Under the pieces are notes generated by a model. The model did not search any database, was not told the origin of the DNA, and was given only the letters and a program-made list of their open reading frames with translations. The translations under genes were made by a program, and so were the position numbers. Shown in pieces: positions 8,196-16,643 of a stretch of DNA of 35,100 bases. The stretch is from the NCBI GenBank assembly GCA_020201095.1, contig JAIVHM010000145.1:12988-48087 (forward strand), written 5' to 3'. How positions within the stretch are numbered: the first letter of the stretch is position 1; every line of letters begins with the position of its first letter. The stretch comes from Halomonas sp. (GTDB taxonomy: Bacteria > Pseudomonadota > Gammaproteobacteria > Pseudomonadales > Halomonadaceae).

Positions 8196-9356
8196 ATGCC
8201 AGCGACGTCACTGACGCTTACCGACTCGCCGCTTACATTAAACTGGGCGTCGCCTTACGGGCTTCAGCCAATCAGTCCACTATGGTTGCGCGAGAGGACT
8301 CAGGATCCAGCGCAATTAGACGTATTAACCTGCCAGCGTTTATTCGATTCACATCGAATTGACCCAGATTTGACTCTGACGGGGGCACGGTCGTTGAGTG
8401 AGACGCGTATCGAGTTCACTTTCAGCGACGGCCATGTCGAAGTCTATGATCTTGAGGCATTGGCTTTAGAGCTCGAAGGCGATGGCAGCTTTCCCAATCC
8501 GATTCCCTGGGACAGCCGCATTGATCAATCCGCGCAGCGGTTCGATTGGAACCAAATGGGAGATAACGATGCTTTTCACAAGGCACTCAAAGCCTACCTT
8601 CAACGCGGTTACATCATCCTGACAGGCGTGCCCACCGACCCTGAGCGAATACTGGAGGTCGGAAGGCATTTTGGATACGTAAAGGAAACGAATTTCGGTC
8701 GGTACTTCGAGGTATATTCACGGCCTGCTGGTAATGATCTTGCCTATCGCAGCGTTGCACTTGGCCCTCATACCGATAACCCCTATCGCAGCCCAGTACC
8801 AGGTATCCAGATGCTACATTGTCTGGTTAACGAAACCACAGGCGGTCTTTCGACACTGGTCGACAGCCTCAAGGTTCTTGAATTACTTAAAATTGAGCAC
8901 CCTCAAGGCTTCGAACTCTTGCGTACAACGCCGGTTGGGTATCGCTTCATTGATGCTGGCACTGAGCTGACAGCGCGTCGCTGCATGATTCGCACCGATG
9001 CAGACGGAGAACCCGTCGGGGTTCACTACAGTCCACGTCTCGATAGATTGCCTCACCTGTCTCCGGAGGATACACAACTGTTTCACCTGACTCGTCAGCG
9101 GCTGGGCGAGCTATTTGCAGATCCTGACTTTGAAATCCGCTTCCAACTCAATGCAGGGGAGCTGATGTTTTTTGACAACAATCGGGTTCTGCATGGTCGC
9201 ACCGCTTTTGACACACAGGAAGGAAGGCGACATCTGCAAGGCTGTTATTTGGACAGCGATGGGCCACGGGAGCGCTTCGCAACCACATTGATAAACGCTC
9301 GCGATCAGGCCGGTGAACGTACATATACTCATCAAACGGAGGAATACAACGGATGA
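8196..9356 (+). CDS. tmpA: Fe(II)/2-oxoglutarate oxygenase, TmpA-like (gamma-butyrobetaine hydroxylase family)
   Basis: A 386-aa TauD/gamma-butyrobetaine-hydroxylase fold. An N-terminal GBBH_N-like domain (about 10-95) precedes the catalytic domain. The iron ligands are His192 and Asp194 (GPHTDN) with His333 (VLHGRT), and Arg344/345 is placed to bind 2-oxoglutarate. Family members hydroxylate trimethylammonium substrates: gamma-butyrobetaine in carnitine synthesis, or 2-trimethylaminoethylphosphonate for TmpA. The 4-nt overlap with a PhnZ-like HD oxygenase gene argues for TmpA, which installs the C1 hydroxyl that TmpB then cleaves. The N-terminal Cys residues that hold zinc in the mammalian enzyme are absent (LRERTQDPAQ at 31-40). 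ATG 8196 has no good ribosome binding site, but no better in-frame start was found. Function is by analogy. Confidence 0.85.
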   Translation: MPATSLTLTDSPLTLNWASPYGLQPISPLWLRERTQDPAQLDVLTCQRLFDSHRIDPDLTLTGARSLSETRIEFTFSDGHVEVYDLEALALELEGDGSFPNPIPWDSRIDQSAQRFDWNQMGDNDAFHKALKAYLQRGYIILTGVPTDPERILEVGRHFGYVKETNFGRYFEVYSRPAGNDLAYRSVALGPHTDNPYRSPVPGIQMLHCLVNETTGGLSTLVDSLKVLELLKIEHPQGFELLRTTPVGYRFIDAGTELTARRCMIRTDADGEPVGVHYSPRLDRLPHLSPEDTQLFHLTRQRLGELFADPDFEIRFQLNAGELMFFDNNRVLHGRTAFDTQEGRRHLQGCYLDSDGPRERFATTLINARDQAGERTYTHQTEEYNG

Positions 9357-9952
9357 AGCAAGTAGCATTCACCCAAATGAAAGATGGCACCGCTGAAGAG
9401 TACCGGTTTCTGGAACGGCTTGAAGATCAGTTTAACGAAGGACTAATTGATCGTCTTATTAAGGCGCTGCAAAACCTTGAGCAAGGCCTGAGTGGCTATC
9501 AGGTAAGTCGCCTGGAGCACTCGCTGCAATCCGCCGCTCGTGCTGAAGCCGACGGCGGTGACGATGACCTTGTCGTCGGCGCCTTGCTGCACGACCTGGG
9601 CGATGAACTGGCGCCGTACAATCACTCGCAGCTGGCCGCAAGCATCATTCGCCCTTATGTAAGGGCTGAAATCACCTGGATAATTCATCATCACGGGTTG
9701 TTTCAAAAAGTTTACTACGCGCACTACTTTGGCGAGGACCCGCATGAGCGCGATCGCTATCGTCATCATCCTTGGTACCAGAAGTGCGTCGATTTCTGCG
9801 AACTTTACGATCAGGCGGCCTTCGATCCGAACTACCCGACGCCGCCACTAAAGCACTTCGAACCCGCACTGCGGCGAGTGTTTTCACGCACGCCCTTTGA
9901 TCCCGCGATAATCGGGGAGGAACCTGCCGAGGACTTCAATAGCCTAGCTTGA
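9353..9952 (+). CDS. tmpB: HD-domain mixed-valent di-iron oxygenase, TmpB/PhnZ-like
   Basis: A 199-aa cytoplasmic HD-fold protein. Candidate di-iron ligands are His56 (LEHSLQ), His80-Asp81 (LLHDLGDE), His91 (YNH), one of His112-114 (IHHHG) and Asp147 (CVDFCE). PhnZ and TmpB use this fold to cleave the C-P bond of a 1-hydroxyphosphonate with O2. TmpB acts on (R)-1-hydroxy-2-trimethylaminoethylphosphonate to give glycine betaine and phosphate. The N-terminal EEYRFLE (15-21) may correspond to the Tyr/Glu lid of PhnZ, though I have not aligned it. The ATG lies inside the last codons of the oxygenase gene (ATGA overlap), with GGAGG about 10 nt upstream, so translation is coupled. A generic HD phosphohydrolase is the main alternative, and the context makes that less likely. 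Confidence 0.82.
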   Translation: MKQVAFTQMKDGTAEEYRFLERLEDQFNEGLIDRLIKALQNLEQGLSGYQVSRLEHSLQSAARAEADGGDDDLVVGALLHDLGDELAPYNHSQLAASIIRPYVRAEITWIIHHHGLFQKVYYAHYFGEDPHERDRYRHHPWYQKCVDFCELYDQAAFDPNYPTPPLKHFEPALRRVFSRTPFDPAIIGEEPAEDFNSLA

Positions 9953-10070
9953 TCATAGGGAATCAGGGGGATGGTGAGAACATTGATGTCGCTCATCAAG
10001 TGACGTATAAGTGCTCTTGATAAGGGTGGTTTTCTGTCTGTGGACCTAATCCGCCGAGCCCAACCAATCA

Positions 10071-11024
10071 GTGTCGAGGATGTACGTGGCCGCCCGACAA
10101 TTCTCTAACCTGTTGTCTTCAGACCTTGGGGCTCTCCCATCACTGCGTGGCCTCATCGCATTTGAGGCCACCGTCAGGTGTGGTTCGATGACAGCCGCTG
10201 CGGACGATATGAATACAACGCAGCCCACCATTTCTCAGCGCATCCGCGCACTCGAAGACCATCTGGGCTGCCCGCTGTTTGACCGCAGGGGCGGTCGTCT
10301 ATCTCTCAATGCTCGGGGTGAAGCCTTCTACGAAGAAATAGCGCCTGGCTTGGAACGTGTTTGCGGTGCTATTAATGATATTCGTCGTCAGACACAGGAA
10401 CGGACCCCCGTCATCAGTATCGCAGCGGGCGCAGGCTTTACCCACATGTGGTTGAGACCGCGCTTGACACGCCTGGAAAACACCTTTCCCGATCGATCAT
10501 TTCGCCTAATACCAATCGACCGAGACGAAGCCCCTGAGATGCAGAGTGCCGATATCGCCCTACGGTTTGGGCCAACTCTGCAGGATGAGCTTACCGACAC
10601 ACTGGTAGTGCCCGAAAAAGCTTTTCCTATATGCAGCCCTGAGTACGCCAACCAGCATCATCTAGACACCGAACTGGATGCCAAAGCACTTCATCGCATC
10701 ACCTTGCTGCACCTGGATATTCGTGACCCTCGCTGGCTGGACTGGGCGAGCTGGTGCAGACTTGCACACTTGTCTCCTCCTCCTCTTGAAAAGGCATTTC
10801 CCTACAACAACTTCCCTCTCTTACTCAATGCAGTGGTCAACCACCAAGGGGTCGCCCTTGGTTGGAGTCATGTGATCCAGGATATGCTGAATAGCGGTCA
10901 GCTTGTCGCCCTGGGACCCCATGTAACTCGCAAGAGCCATGGCTACCGTCTTAGTGTGCGAAATCCCGATAGTGCGGTGATCGCGCCTATCGTTAGCTGG
11001 CTTGAACGGGAGTTTGCGGGATAG
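10071..11024 (+). CDS. LysR-family transcriptional regulator (next to tmpAB)
   Basis: A 317-aa GcvA-type LysR protein. The winged helix-turn-helix spans about 22-85 (LRGLIAFEATVRCGSMTAAA, then TQPTISQRIRALE and CPLFDRRGGRLSLNARGEAF). A periplasmic-binding-like effector domain follows (about 108-310). The start is uncertain: a GTG at 10071 or an ATG at 10080, neither with a convincing ribosome binding site. It lies 118 bp downstream of the tmpB-like gene on the same strand and is the obvious candidate regulator of tmpAB. The effector could be the phosphonate or glycine betaine (inference). It could equally control the oxidoreductase gene that follows. Confidence 0.88.
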   Translation: MSRMYVAARQFSNLLSSDLGALPSLRGLIAFEATVRCGSMTAAADDMNTTQPTISQRIRALEDHLGCPLFDRRGGRLSLNARGEAFYEEIAPGLERVCGAINDIRRQTQERTPVISIAAGAGFTHMWLRPRLTRLENTFPDRSFRLIPIDRDEAPEMQSADIALRFGPTLQDELTDTLVVPEKAFPICSPEYANQHHLDTELDAKALHRITLLHLDIRDPRWLDWASWCRLAHLSPPPLEKAFPYNNFPLLLNAVVNHQGVALGWSHVIQDMLNSGQLVALGPHVTRKSHGYRLSVRNPDSAVIAPIVSWLEREFAG

Positions 11025-11165
11025 GTCTCGGCTATCGCGGGCGGGCGCGGAACCAGCTGCGCTTTTAGATTACATGCATTTTAAAGAGCCACTTTTAAAA
11101 GGAAGTTGAAAGCTTGCGGGGAGATCTTCCTCTAGCCAAAAATTCTCACACTCTCAGGTATACGC

Positions 11166-12296
11166 ATGTCTGATTTAAGTTATCTGCGCACAAACACCCC
11201 CGACCGCTTCAACGCTGATAGCGACCAGCCGACAATGAAAGCCGTGGTAACAACTGGCAATGGCGGCTATGAGAAACTCCACTACTGCGATGTTACGATC
11301 CCCACACCAGGACCCGGTGAGGTGTTGATCAAAGTGTTGGCTGCGGGTGTCAATAACACGGAAATCAATACGCGCCTTGGCTGGTATTCTTCATCTGTTG
11401 AAGGTGGCACCGAGCAGCTATCTGAAACCGACAGCGAATCGACGATTGAGGATGGAGGCTGGAACGAAACAACGCCATTTCCACTCATTCAGGGCACTGA
11501 TTGTTGCGGAGAGGTCACAGACAAAGGCGAGGGAACAAGTGAGCTGGAAATAGGGCAACGCGTGCTTGTTAGGGCTTGCATGCGCCTTAACGGCTTTGAT
11601 TCGCTGGATAACCTTTGGATGGCATCGGATTTTGACGGCGCCTTCGCCCAATACGTCAAAGTGCCCGCAAGTGAGGTATTTGAAATCAATTGCGATTGGA
11701 GCGACGAGGAACTTGCCACCATTCCCTGTGCCTATGGAACGGCTGAAAACATGCTCTACCGGGCAGATGTTAAAGCGACTGACCGGTTGTTGGTTACCGG
11801 AGCGTCTGGCGGCGTTGGCTCAGCCGTTGTTCAACTGGCCAAGCGGCGTGGTGCCCATGTAATTGCCGTGGCTGGGGCCCACAAACTTGATTTGGTTCGT
11901 GGCATTGGGGCTGACCAAGTGCTCCCTCGGGACCCAGACTTAATTGCAGAGCTTGGGGAGTCATCGGTGAATGTTGTCATCGACAATGTCGCCGGTGACC
12001 AGTTCGGGCAGTTGCTGAAACTGATGGCACGTGGTGGTCGGTACGCATCTTCTGGCGCCATTGCGGGGCCGATTACGACCATTGATATGCGTGACTTTTA
12101 TCTCAAGGATTTGACGCTGATTGGTTGCACAGCCTGGGATGAACCAATCTTTTCAGACCTTATCAGGTATATTGAGAATGATGAGATACGCCCTCTGGTA
12201 GCGCAATCGTTCGCACTGAAAGACATTGCGACGGCACAACAGGCGTTTCTCGAGAAACGACATTTCGGGAACTTTGTGCTGGTACCACCAGCTTAA
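11166..12296 (+). CDS. MDR-superfamily zinc-less alcohol dehydrogenase/quinone reductase-like oxidoreductase
   Basis: A 376-aa medium-chain dehydrogenase/reductase. A GroES-like N-terminal domain (PGPGEVLIKVLAAGVNNTE) is followed by a Rossmann domain with GASGGVGSAVVQLAK, the NAD(P)H-binding motif. It ends with the FGNFVLVP-type tail common in quinone reductase relatives. An acidic insert at about residues 76-105, rich in Glu, Asp and Ser, separates the NNTEINTRLG segment from the FPLIQGTDCCG segment. Canonical zinc-binding Cys/His pairs of alcohol dehydrogenases are not apparent. The substrate is unknown. It lies 141 bp after the LysR gene on the same strand and may be regulated by it. AGG about 7 nt before the ATG is a weak ribosome binding site. 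Confidence 0.85.
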   Translation: MSDLSYLRTNTPDRFNADSDQPTMKAVVTTGNGGYEKLHYCDVTIPTPGPGEVLIKVLAAGVNNTEINTRLGWYSSSVEGGTEQLSETDSESTIEDGGWNETTPFPLIQGTDCCGEVTDKGEGTSELEIGQRVLVRACMRLNGFDSLDNLWMASDFDGAFAQYVKVPASEVFEINCDWSDEELATIPCAYGTAENMLYRADVKATDRLLVTGASGGVGSAVVQLAKRRGAHVIAVAGAHKLDLVRGIGADQVLPRDPDLIAELGESSVNVVIDNVAGDQFGQLLKLMARGGRYASSGAIAGPITTIDMRDFYLKDLTLIGCTAWDEPIFSDLIRYIENDEIRPLVAQSFALKDIATAQQAFLEKRHFGNFVLVPPA

Positions 12297-12463
12297 TGAT
12301 ACAGGTCGTGCGAAAATTATTTGATTGTGAACATTATTTATCTGATTGCCTCAATGTCCGGCTTGATTCAAGGCCGGTTCGTAATAGCAAAAGAACAACC
12401 GTTCATCAATCGGATAATTGATGCTCTTACGTCACCACGTTCTTTAACCTCTTTAACGACAGA

Positions 12464-12482
12464 AAGCCGCTAAAAGCGGCTT
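12464..12482 (-). terminator. Stem-loop terminator of the ABC transporter operon
   Basis: A perfect 8-bp stem AAGCCGCT/AGCGGCTT with a 3-nt loop lies 30 nt past the stop of the binding-protein gene. Read on the minus strand it is followed by a modest T-containing tract. It sits between two converging transcription units and could also stop read-through from the oxidoreductase gene. Confidence 0.6.
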
Positions 12483-12512
12483 CCTGTGATGCGAGGCTAT
12501 CGTTCAAAAGAA

Positions 12513-13394
12513 TTAAATCAGGTCATTTTCCTCAAGAAAATTCTCCGCTACATCTTCGATGCTTTCACGTTCAACATCGACGCTAGCGTTGAGATTGGCC
12601 ATCGTCTGGTCATCCAGTAGTGCAGAGAGGGTATTCATCTGCTCAGCCAGTTCTGGAGCGGCCTCGAGGGTTTCCTCGCGGACGACCGGCGTCAAAGAAT
12701 AAGCGGGGAAGAAGCCCCGAGTATCTTCTAGGATTTCTAAATCGAAGGCTGGTACACGGCCGTCGGTTGAAAAGACAACCGCGACATCGACTTCAGCATC
12801 TCGCAGCGCTGAATACATAAGCCCAGTATCCATGCGGGTTATATCGCTGCGATCAACCTTGAAACCATATTCCTTCTGGAGCGGACGCCAGCCGTCATCA
12901 CGCGCATAAAACTCGGTGTCCAGGCCGATGGGTATTTCATCCCCATTGTTGAGCGCATCCGCTAGGTCGTCGAGCGTCTCGATACCACGCTCTTCTGCAT
13001 CTGCTTCGCGCATGGCCAGCGCATAGGTGTTGTTGGCATCAGAAGGATTCAACCAAACGATACCTTTTTCAGCGTCCAGCTCCTTGACCCGCTCATAAGT
13101 AGCTTCATCAGATAGCGATTCGCTGACATCGTTATAGACAATTAGGGACGTTCCCGTGTACTCCCAATAGAGATCGACTTGGCCGTTCTCTTGAGCCTGA
13201 CGCAGCACGGCGGAGCCCATGCCATCACGGCGGCTTATGTCATGACCCAGAGCGTCAAGGTACTGCTCTGTCATACTGGAAAGAATTAGCTGTTCAGTGT
13301 AGTTCTTACCTCCAACGGTGATTTCAGCGGCTCCAGCGGTGGTGATCGCACTGGCCAAAGCCAAACCAGACAGCGTGGTTATCAGACGTTTCAT
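12513..13394 (-). CDS. Quaternary-amine ABC transporter, substrate-binding protein (OsmF/OpuCC family)
   Basis: A 293-aa periplasmic binding protein. The signal peptide covers residues 1-22 (basic MKRL, hydrophobic core, AGA cleavage site before AEITVGGK). The mature part matches the OpuAC-like glycine betaine/choline/carnitine binding fold: GGKNYTEQLILSSM near the N-terminus, the ligand-pocket motif YWEYTGTS, and NNTYALAM. It is strongly acidic, as expected for an exported protein of a halophile. There is no lipobox Cys, so it is a soluble periplasmic protein. GGAG 8 nt before the ATG supports the start. It is the last gene of a four-gene importer operon and converges on the tmpAB block. The ligand may be glycine betaine, choline, carnitine or a trimethylammonium phosphonate, which sequence alone cannot decide. 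Confidence 0.92.
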   Translation of the reverse strand: MKRLITTLSGLALASAITTAGAAEITVGGKNYTEQLILSSMTEQYLDALGHDISRRDGMGSAVLRQAQENGQVDLYWEYTGTSLIVYNDVSESLSDEATYERVKELDAEKGIVWLNPSDANNTYALAMREADAEERGIETLDDLADALNNGDEIPIGLDTEFYARDDGWRPLQKEYGFKVDRSDITRMDTGLMYSALRDAEVDVAVVFSTDGRVPAFDLEILEDTRGFFPAYSLTPVVREETLEAAPELAEQMNTLSALLDDQTMANLNASVDVERESIEDVAENFLEENDLI

Positions 13395-13460
13395 AGGTAA
13401 TACTCCTTATTTTGCTAATGGTTGATCTTACTAAAGATCAATAATGTCCAGCACGAGCAC

Positions 13461-14192
13461 TCAGGGCCGCGCTGGATTGACGCCGCGAGGAACCACCAAA
13501 AAAGCTGTGGTGGCGATCAGGGCATCGACAACGATTGCCAGCAAAGCGGTGGGGATGGCACCGGCCAGCATCATCACAGGGTCATACAGATCAATGCCGG
13601 TAAAAATCAGCTCACCTAACCCGCCAGCGCCAATCAAGAAAGCCAGCGGTACGGTACCCACGTTGATTGTCAAAGCCGTGCGCATGCCCGCAAAAATAAC
13701 GTACAGGGCGTTAGGCAGCTCCACCTTGAGTAGGCGCTGGGTTGGGGACATACCGATACCGGCCGCAGCCTCCATAAGGGCGGCATCTACCCCCTTGAGG
13801 CCGGCATAGGTATTGCGAGCGATCGGCAACAGTGTCGCCACGAACAAACCAAATATCGCAGGAACCGAACCGATGCCCAGGAAACTCATCGAGAGTGCCA
13901 GCACCGCGAGCGTGGGGATGGTGGTGCCGATGTTAAGCACCTGCATTAACGACTCCGCCCAGCGCGTCATGCTCGGGCGGGACAACAAGATACCTAGGGG
14001 AATGGCCACCAGGATGGCCAAGCCACCAGAGATCGCAGTCAGCCAAAGATGCTGGATGGCGAGGTACTCTACATCGGGCAAATACCATAAAAATTCTTCA
14101 ATGATCCCGCTGGACTGTGTCCACACCCCCGCACAGAAAATCACCACCAGCAAGAAACCACGCAGGGCCCCTTTCATGCTCTGGATAGGCAT
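13461..14192 (-). CDS. Quaternary-amine ABC transporter, permease (OpuCB/OpuCD type)
   Basis: A 243-aa inner-membrane permease of the binding-protein-dependent type. It begins with a hydrophobic helix (GFLLVVIFCAGVW) and has about six hydrophobic stretches. The cytoplasmic EAA-like loop reads AALMEAAAGIGMSPTQRLLKVELPNAL, cut here into AALMEAAAGIGM and SPTQRLLKVELPNAL. That loop, with the following YVIFAGMRTALTINVGT, is characteristic of OpuC/YehY-type permeases. AAAGGAG lies 7 nt upstream of the ATG, and the gene starts 4 nt after the ATPase stop, so the two are co-translated. It would form the channel together with the second permease at 15397. Confidence 0.92.
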   Translation of the reverse strand: MPIQSMKGALRGFLLVVIFCAGVWTQSSGIIEEFLWYLPDVEYLAIQHLWLTAISGGLAILVAIPLGILLSRPSMTRWAESLMQVLNIGTTIPTLAVLALSMSFLGIGSVPAIFGLFVATLLPIARNTYAGLKGVDAALMEAAAGIGMSPTQRLLKVELPNALYVIFAGMRTALTINVGTVPLAFLIGAGGLGELIFTGIDLYDPVMMLAGAIPTALLAIVVDALIATTAFLVVPRGVNPARP

Positions 14193-14196
14193 AGGC

Positions 14197-15357
14197 TCAC
14201 TCCTTTATAACGCTGTCGGAATGGCGGCTTACAGCCTCTCGAGCACGGTAGCGTGAGCCCAGATGGTGAGTGATCGCACGCTGGGTAATCTGGCCACAGA
14301 CATACCCCCTGTCGTCAACGCAGGGCAACCACGTCGCATCTTGGGCGAACATTATCGAGGCCACTTTACGCAGGTCATCGTCCAGGTAAACAGTTGCCGG
14401 AACATTCTCGTAGTGATCGCGGCAATAGCCTTTGGTCGTCCTTGCGGTCGCTCGAGTCACAAGACCCACCGGCTGGCGCTGTTCGTTGATCATCAGAATT
14501 GCGCTCTGATAACCATAATCTTCCATTCGGGCCAGTGCTGCTTCCAAGGTATCGCTCGGTTTCACCGATCCGATCTCGTCGGAAACGACTTCTTGAACTT
14601 TGACAAGATTGAGACGCTTGAGCGCTCGGTCTTCGCCAAGGAAGGATTCGACAAACTCGTTTTTGGGTGCGGCCAGAAGATCGTCGGGTGAAGAATACTG
14701 CACCAGTTTTCCCTCACGAAATATTGCCACCTTATCGCCCATCTTGATCGCCTCATCAATGTCGTGGCTGACGAACATGATGGTCTTGTTCAGTTCCTGC
14801 TGCATTTTGAGGAACTCATCCTGGATCACCGCTCGGTTGATGGGATCGATGGCCCCGAAAGGCTCGTCCATCAGCATCACCGGTGGGTCGGCGGCGAGCG
14901 CGCGGGCCACTCCGATGCGTTGCTGTTGGCCCCCGGAGAGCTCACTGGGAAAGCGCTTGAGGAAGGCGTCGGGTTCCATAGAGATCATCGCCATCATATC
15001 CCGGGCCCGTGCCTTGTACTTGGCCTTATCCCAGCCCAGCAGCTTGGGCACGATCGTGATGTTCTCCTCGATGGTCATGTTGGGGAACAGCCCGATCTGC
15101 TGGATCACATAGCCAATATTGCGGCGCAAGTCCTGCGTATTCATGTCGGTCGTATCTTCACCGTTGATGAATACTTTGCCTGACGTCGGCTTCACGATGC
15201 GGTTGATCATCTTAAGGGTGGTGGTCTTGCCACAGCCCGATGGGCCAAGCAGGATACAGATCTCGCCGCTGGGCACCTCCATGCTAATGTGATCGGAAGC
15301 GACCACGGCGCCCTTGGGCGTGTCGAAGACCTTAGTCAGGTTATCGAGTTGGATCAT
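14197..15357 (-). CDS. Quaternary-amine ABC transporter, ATP-binding protein with CBS pair
   Basis: A 386-aa ATPase of the OpuCA/OpuAA group. It has Walker A GPSGCGKTT (38-46), the signature LSGGQQQR (140-147), Walker B LMDEPFGAID (162-171) and a following switch His in FVSHDIDEA. After about residue 255 comes a tandem CBS domain region, which in OpuA-type transporters senses ionic strength or nucleotides and gates transport. This suggests osmotic or energy control of uptake. AAGGA lies about 7 nt before the ATG. It sits between the two permease genes, the usual layout for a two-permease importer. Confidence 0.93.
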   Translation of the reverse strand: MIQLDNLTKVFDTPKGAVVASDHISMEVPSGEICILLGPSGCGKTTTLKMINRIVKPTSGKVFINGEDTTDMNTQDLRRNIGYVIQQIGLFPNMTIEENITIVPKLLGWDKAKYKARARDMMAMISMEPDAFLKRFPSELSGGQQQRIGVARALAADPPVMLMDEPFGAIDPINRAVIQDEFLKMQQELNKTIMFVSHDIDEAIKMGDKVAIFREGKLVQYSSPDDLLAAPKNEFVESFLGEDRALKRLNLVKVQEVVSDEIGSVKPSDTLEAALARMEDYGYQSAILMINEQRQPVGLVTRATARTTKGYCRDHYENVPATVYLDDDLRKVASIMFAQDATWLPCVDDRGYVCGQITQRAITHHLGSRYRAREAVSRHSDSVIKE

Positions 15358-15396
15358 ACCAATGTCCTTGTTGTCTCGGTCGTCAAAGGCTTTCTA

Positions 15397-16062
15397 TCAG
15401 GCAGTGGAACCGTCAAGCTCCATGCCTCGGGGGGTCAGGCGCTTCTGCACGAAGAGCAGAGTGTAGTCGACGATGACAGCCAGTAGACTTACTGCCACAG
15501 CGCCCACAATCAGTTGGCGCGGGTCAGACTGTGAAATGCCACGACTAATAAATGCGCCTAACCCACCGGCACCGATATAGGCGGCAATCGCCATCACACC
15601 AATATTGAGTACCACCGCCGTCCGCACGCCAGCCATGATCACCGGCACTGCCAGAGGAATCTCCACAAATCGCAGGCGCTGGTTAGGACTCATCCCGATT
15701 CCCCGAGCAGCCTCTCGCAGCGCCGGATCGACGTTATTGATCGCGGTATAAGTGTTACGGATGATTGGTAGCTGCGAATAGAGCAGCACGGCAATCACCG
15801 CGGGCAGGTAGCCTATACCCTGGCCGATTAGCGAGAGCACCGGAATCATAATGCCGAACAACGCAATCGACGGAATGGTGACGATAACCGAGGCGATGTA
15901 GAGCACGCTCTGTGCCAGACGCTCGTTCTTAGTGATGGCGATGCCGATCGGCACACCCGTCAAGGTAGCGACCCCGACAGCAACGCCTACCAGAGCAATA
16001 TGCTCCAGGGTACGCTCGACCAAAAGATCAATGCTGTCCAATGCATACAGAACCAGTTCCAA
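15397..16062 (-). CDS. Quaternary-amine ABC transporter, permease (first gene of operon)
   Basis: A 221-aa permease from the chosen TTG start. The frame also has an ATG at 16098, but AAGAGGAG lies 7 nt upstream of TTG 16062, and the residues between (MARVALTKRRVD) do not look like a permease N-terminus. The EAA-like loop reads NNVDPALREAARGIGMSPNQ, followed by LRFVEIPLAVPVIMAGVRTA and the membrane segment VVLNIGVMAIAAYIGAGGLG. It is the first gene of the importer operon, 39 nt before the ATPase gene. It is paralogous to the permease at 13461, and the pair probably form a heterodimeric channel. Confidence 0.9.
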   Translation of the reverse strand: MELVLYALDSIDLLVERTLEHIALVGVAVGVATLTGVPIGIAITKNERLAQSVLYIASVIVTIPSIALFGIMIPVLSLIGQGIGYLPAVIAVLLYSQLPIIRNTYTAINNVDPALREAARGIGMSPNQRLRFVEIPLAVPVIMAGVRTAVVLNIGVMAIAAYIGAGGLGAFISRGISQSDPRQLIVGAVAVSLLAVIVDYTLLFVQKRLTPRGMELDGSTA

Positions 16063-16643
16063 GTCAACTCTCCTCTTAGTGAGGGCAACACGCGCCATGC
16101 GTATTCCGCACTACACCGAGCTGAACGTGTGACAGCAGGCATCAATAAGCATGATGAAGTGCAGGCGATAGGCAGCCGTTTGCCGCGATTAGTGGCGAGG
16201 AGCTTAATAAGCCCGCCAATTTATTATGTTGGATGGTGAACAAAGCTGTACGAAAAGATTTAAATGATGTTTCAAGAAACAACAGCGATTAAACGTTAAC
16301 GCTGAATCACTCAAAACACAGCCTGGAGCATTATTTCCATCAATTATTTATAATTTTCGTCATGTAAGACGGTGTAAGATGAGTGCTTTCATTAGGAACG
16401 AAAATTTTTTAAATACTAAACCTGGGCAGCTACCCCTATTAAAAAAAATATACACTCTTATATTTCCTTCTCAGTAGCGTGTTGACCAAAAAAATTAAAA
16501 AACTTTATCCCGCATTTATTCACTATCTTACCCTATGTTCTGCGAAAAGTTATAAACCGAAAAAAGAAGTCGCTCACATCTTAGGGGAGGCACTGCAAAA
16601 ATACAGCCCTCCCACTGGTTATGGCGATCGAAAAGTCTACGAC
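16063..16643. promoter_or_regulatory. Intergenic region upstream of the transporter operon
   Basis: No gene can be supported here. The part next to the operon (16063-16300) must hold the transporter promoter unless the aldehyde dehydrogenase gene reads through. The middle (about 16320-16500) is markedly AT-rich compared with its surroundings, with A/T runs near 16400-16450. I could not find a clear terminator after the aldehyde dehydrogenase gene, whose stop is at 16644. Confidence 0.4.

Noticed and set aside
14600-15112. Long Ser/Arg-rich frame antisense to the transporter ATPase
   Set aside because: It is a mirror of a gene with all ABC ATPase motifs. The composition is typical of an antisense shadow.
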